Shown: in pieces, positions 18,415 to 21,954 of the stretch
Numbering within the stretch: position 1 is the stretch's first letter
How the letters are laid out: each line of letters opens with the position of its first letter
Assembly (NCBI RefSeq): GCF_000220395.1
Contig: NW_004086172.1
Location: 1-21,954, forward strand
Source: Ichthyophthirius multifiliis
Taxonomy: Eukaryota; Ciliophora; Oligohymenophorea; Hymenostomatida
Length of the DNA stretch: 21,954 nucleotides
Direction of reading: 5' to 3'
Translations under genes and position numbers: made by a program
Notes under the pieces: model-generated
Database searches by the model: none
Seen by the model: only the letters and a program-made list of their open reading frames with translations
Told to the model about the DNA's origin: nothing

Positions 18415-21328
18415 TCATTAGTATTAATCTAATTTTCTTTTAATATCTCTTTGTTTTTTAAGCTCTTCTATGTTCACAATATTATTTTCTTCGTTTTTAA
18501 TATTTTTTGTATAACTAGAATTATTACTATTAATATTATTGCTACTATTTTTATTTATGTATTTATTAAAATTAGAATATGCATAGTTTTAAGTAAGAGG
18601 TCTTTACTATTTTTTACTAAAAAATAAATAAATAATTAAAACTCAAAAATAATTAAATATTACTTTAACTAAATAAACTATTGATATTTTTATTATTATT
18701 AATTTTAATTCATATTATTAGCTATATTATTAAATGTCGTTGTTTAATTTCCTTTAATTAAATCATTATTTATATTTTTTTAATGAAGTCTAAAATTTTA
18801 TTTAAAAAAATATATAATTTAAATATATTTTTTTACTATATATTTTCATTTATTTATTTTTATATATTCAATAAATCATGAGCAACATTTTATAATTTAT
18901 CAGGATCGTTAGGTTATGATAGGGCATTAATAATATTATCTACAGAAACTAAAAAGAAAAAAAATATTAAAAATAATAAAATTATATATATATATATATA
19001 CTTTTAATATCCAAACTATATTTTAATTATTATTAAGTAAGAAATTAAAGATTTTCAACTTCTTATGGATTAAATTTATTTTCTAATTCTAATCTGAGTT
19101 ACTGAATTTCTTCTTATTATTATTCATTTTCTTATTAAAGTTTTAAAAGTTCTTAATTTACAGTTAAATTATCTTATGTTATATTATACGGAATTCCATT
19201 TTCATAATTTTAGTGTTAATAACTTTCTAAAGACATAACCTTAGATTATATTTATATTATTAATTTATTTTATTGTAAAAAAATATATAAATACTTACAT
19301 TTTCTTCTTTTGGGAAATAAACATTTTCTTCTTTTAATACATTTTCTAATTAATTAACTCTATTTATTTTATGTTATAGAGACTCTTCTGTTTCCCTATG
19401 AATTCTATCATAAGCCTCCAATTCTTCTTATAATTAAATAATAGTCTCATCTCTTTCATTAAGTCTAGTGGTAAGAGCAATCATAATATCTCTTTATTTC
19501 AACAAAAGTTACTTATAACGATCAACTTGAAGTTTATCTTCAACAATTATTTCCCTTTCTTTTTCTAAATCTTGTAATCTTTTTTCATATTACTATCTAA
19601 TAAGTTTTTATTATTCTTCCAATGCACTCCTAAATTAAGGAGTATCTTCAATCTTATGTCCTCCAACAAGTATTTATGTATTAATGCTTCTTATTTTTTC
19701 TTCTAACTTTTTTTTTCTTCTCTTTCTAAAAAGAACTCTTTAGATCTTTTTTCCAAAGCCTAAATAGCATTTTTCTTATCTTATTCGGCTTTTTTTTTAT
19801 CTTCTTCTAATTAAATAACCCTACTTTTATCATAAATAAGTTTATTTCGCTCTTCCAACTCTCTTTTTAATTATTTTAATTCGATTTCATATTTTCTCAA
19901 AAGTGCTCTTTAATCTAAATCTTCATTTATAATTGGCTAATTTTTTATATTTTTGGCCCTATTGGCGAATTTTAATGAACTTAAGCTTTCATTAAAAGCT
20001 TCCTAAGCAGGAGAAATCATTGCCATCATTGTTGTTTTACAGTTTCCTCCTAATGAATCTTCTAAAAGCCTTGTTAACTTTTTTAATTTTATATAAATCA
20101 ATATTTTATTTTTTATTTACTTTAGAATCTCTATAAGGAATATGTCCTTTTTAATATTTATAATCCGTTAAAGCGGAAATTACATTACCTAAACATGATA
20201 ATGACTAGTTGATTTTTTTACATTCTTCTAATCTTTTTCCAGTTGCTCCTGTAACTCTTACTCTTTCACTTCCTGCGAGATCGACAATATTTAATTTTCC
20301 GACTTTTATTTATTTTACTTCTTCGGAATCTTAAGTCATCTACTCAATTGTAATAATAAAAACTGCATGTGATCTAGAAGATATATCATTCATTTTCGTT
20401 GATGCTGTTCTCCTCGATTATGCGCCCTTTTGTATTAATGAAAATATTTCAGTTGGATTTCGAACTGCCCATTCTGAAAGGCCGTCTACGAATACTCCTT
20501 TTTTCTTATCTTCTCGAATGTTTAAATTGTTTCTTTCAGAATGTATCAAATCGCTTATTATTTCATTATATATTTATAAATAACTGGCACGGACCATAAA
20601 AGTGGTCTTTTTTTAATTTGTATATTAAATAAATTGTTTTTATATATTTTTTTTACAGATTCATTTGAACATGTTTCTATATATTTAAATATCTCCTCTA
20701 TCGATCTTGGGATTATTCCTCTTTATGGATCCATAGAATTATATTTAAAACCTTCCATTGTAAAGGTTTTTCCTGTTCCTGTTTACCCATAAGCCATTAT
20801 TGTAGCATTAAACCCTTATAAGGCACTAATTACTGATTAACGGGCAGTATTATCGTAAACATCTTATTATGTAGAATCCTGATCATATACATGATCAAAA
20901 GAAAATTAATGCATAGTATAATTATTTGGATTGTTTAAAAATTCTTATAATTTTTCGGATTCTACTAATTCAATATTATAATATTCGTATATACATATTT
21001 TCTTTGATTCAGGAGAAACCTAAATCTATTTTTTATTTTTTTAATTATTTTTATAAATTATTTATTTTTACTGTTGATATAAATTTTCCATCGTCTATTT
21101 CTCTTGGTAAAGGAGGGCGAACTCTTATTATTACTTTACAATTATCTTTATTATTTAAATTTATATGGCTACTGTTTTAACTTATATTATTTATGTTTGA
21201 ATTTAAAGAATATCCGCTTGTATTTAAATTATCCTTATTTATTTTTATTTTAATATTAAGATTTTTATTATTGTTTTTTTATAATTTTTTTTTTTTTTTT
21301 TTTCTAAAACCTTTTTGTAGCTGTTCAT
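18415..21328 (-). CDS. N-terminal-motor kinesin with coiled-coil stalk, about 849 aa
   Basis: Microtubule motor ATPase. Eight exons (21328-21072, 21019-20657, 20606-20121, 20077-19299, 19239-19002, 18948-18837, 18789-18679, 18616-18415), introns 43-62 bp. Motor motifs in order: [13 protein letters not shown]-loop GQTGTGKT (about residues 164-171), [13 protein letters not shown], switch I NDISSRSH, switch [11 protein letters not shown], and [14 protein letters not shown], ending [11 protein letters not shown] stalk follows ([40 protein letters not shown]) and then an Asn-rich tail. The neck resembles kinesin-2/OSM-3-type ciliary motors, but the subfamily is not certain. The exons sum to 2548 bp. 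Adding one base in each of two runs (T9 at 19708-19716, T19 at 21285-21303) gives 850 codons and restores both conserved frames. The ATG at 21328 is the only candidate upstream. The leader before the motor (~60 residues) is Lys/Asn/Ser-rich. Confidence 0.93.
18983..19000. repeat. (TA)9 microsatellite in a kinesin intron
   Basis: Pure TA dinucleotide repeat inside intron 18949-19001 of the kinesin gene, immediately after its 5' splice site (GTATATAT on the minus strand). Confidence 0.8.
21285..21303. repeat. T19 run inside the kinesin leader
   Basis: On the minus strand it is A19 and encodes a poly-Lys stretch near residue 10 of the kinesin. Nineteen bases leave the ATG and the motor in different frames; twenty would join them, so the length reported here is suspect. 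Confidence 0.75.
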
Positions 21329-21899
21329 TTTTATTTTATTATTTTTTTTTTTATATATATTTAAATTTTTAATATTATTTTTCAAATTATAATGTTTATT
21401 TTTATAATCATATTTTTCAAATATTTAAACGTAAATCATTTTTATATTGTTTTGTATTTTTAAATATTGAATGTAAAAATAATTATAAATAAATATTAAT
21501 AAATATTAACAAAGAAATAATAACTTAAATGTTTTAATATTATGTAGATTAATTGTAAACATCAAATTAATATTCATAAATAATTTTATTTTTAAATTTA
21601 AAAAAAATTAAATGAAAAAATTCCTATTTTTTCAAAAATAAATTATGCAAGATTTAGCAATTTTAGTTCAAATTAAAATATTATTAAACATTAAAAAAAA
21701 AAATATGTAATTTATTTATAAATTTTCTTATTTTTTTTTATTTTTTTTATTTTTTTCAAAACTCAATTGACTAAAAAGTCTTGAAAAAAATAGATAATAA
21801 CTTTTTTTTTTATTTTTGATTAGATTTCTTAAAAAAAAAAAAAAAACAAGAATATAAAAAATAAAAATTCAACAAATAATATAATACTTATACTGTAAA
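21329..21899. other. AT-rich spacer upstream of the kinesin gene
   Basis: 571 bp between the kinesin start and the stop of the next minus-strand gene. It contains several A and T runs and no protein-like frame. It must hold the kinesin promoter, but no specific element can be identified. Confidence 0.65.
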
Positions 21900-21954
21900 T
21901 CATTAATTAAGACCACTCGCCTCAATTCCAAACTTTTTTGTTATCTCAAAGAAT
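21900..21954 (-). CDS. C-terminal fragment of a gene cut by the window edge
   Basis: On the minus strand the last 17 codons before a TGA at 21902-21900 read FFEITKKFGIEASGLNQ. The G+C content of this edge is clearly higher than that of the spacer beside it, as in coding DNA here. The start and most of the gene lie beyond 21954, so no family can be named. It is in the same direction as the kinesin gene. Confidence 0.42.

Noticed and set aside
20399-20599. Plus-strand open frame of about 66 codons
   Set aside because: Lies opposite the kinesin motor core (SSRSH and neighbouring motifs on the minus strand), which accounts for its composition.
20926-21180. Plus-strand open frame of about 84 codons
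   Set aside because: Antisense to the first kinesin exons and intron 21071-21020; no independent support.
1-21954. tRNA, rRNA, CRISPR, transposon or virus-like element
   Set aside because: No cloverleaf B-box sequence, rRNA motif, spaced direct repeats, terminal inverted repeats or transposase/polymerase-like frames were seen on either strand.

Overview
The window reads as protein-coding macronuclear DNA of a ciliate. Well-conserved genes (pyruvate dehydrogenase E1 beta, TRAPPC2/sedlin, kinesin, a vacuolar-sorting-receptor-like protein) stay open only if TAA and TAG are read as glutamine and TGA is the sole stop. Base composition is extremely AT-rich. Introns are tiny (34-91 bp), begin with GT, usually GTAA or GTAT, and end in AAG or TAG. 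AT-richness, compact introns and the code fit an oligohymenophorean such as Ichthyophthirius better than the less AT-rich Tetrahymena; the genus is inference only.

Layout. 165-1612 (+): mitochondrial PDH E1 beta, seven exons. 1613-3183: AT-rich spacer. 3184-4028 (+): tail-anchored USE1-like SNARE. 4105-4558 (-): small unknown protein. 4710-8203 (-): about 1149-residue TPR protein. 8204-9473: divergent spacer. 9474-10177 (+): unknown basic coiled-coil protein. 10322-10957 (-): TRAPPC2. 11130-11414 (-): small membrane protein with a KxKxx tail. 11513-12117 (-): unknown 186-residue protein. 12434-13441 (-): Q-rich acidic protein with a 30-Gln tract, possibly continuous with the CFAP97/Hemingway-domain gene at 13459-14130 (-). 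14264-16070 (+): PI-PLC-like gene with PH-like, EF-hand and X regions but no recognisable Y core or C2. 16219-17838 (+): vacuolar-sorting-receptor-like protein. 18415-21328 (-): N-motor kinesin, eight exons. 21900-end (-): last codons of another gene.

Themes. Several products belong to membrane traffic (SNARE, TRAPP subunit, sorting receptor, a possible ER/Golgi small protein) and two to cilia or microtubules (CFAP97-like, kinesin). Nothing shows that these neighbours are co-regulated.

Several plus- and minus-strand genes are broken by one-base length differences in A or T runs. PDHB, TRAPPC2 and the sorting receptor splice together without any. This looks more like homopolymer sequencing or assembly error than gene decay, except perhaps in the PLC-like gene, which also lacks its 3' half. 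I saw no rRNA, tRNA, CRISPR array, transposon or virus-like element. All splice models and family calls were made by eye.
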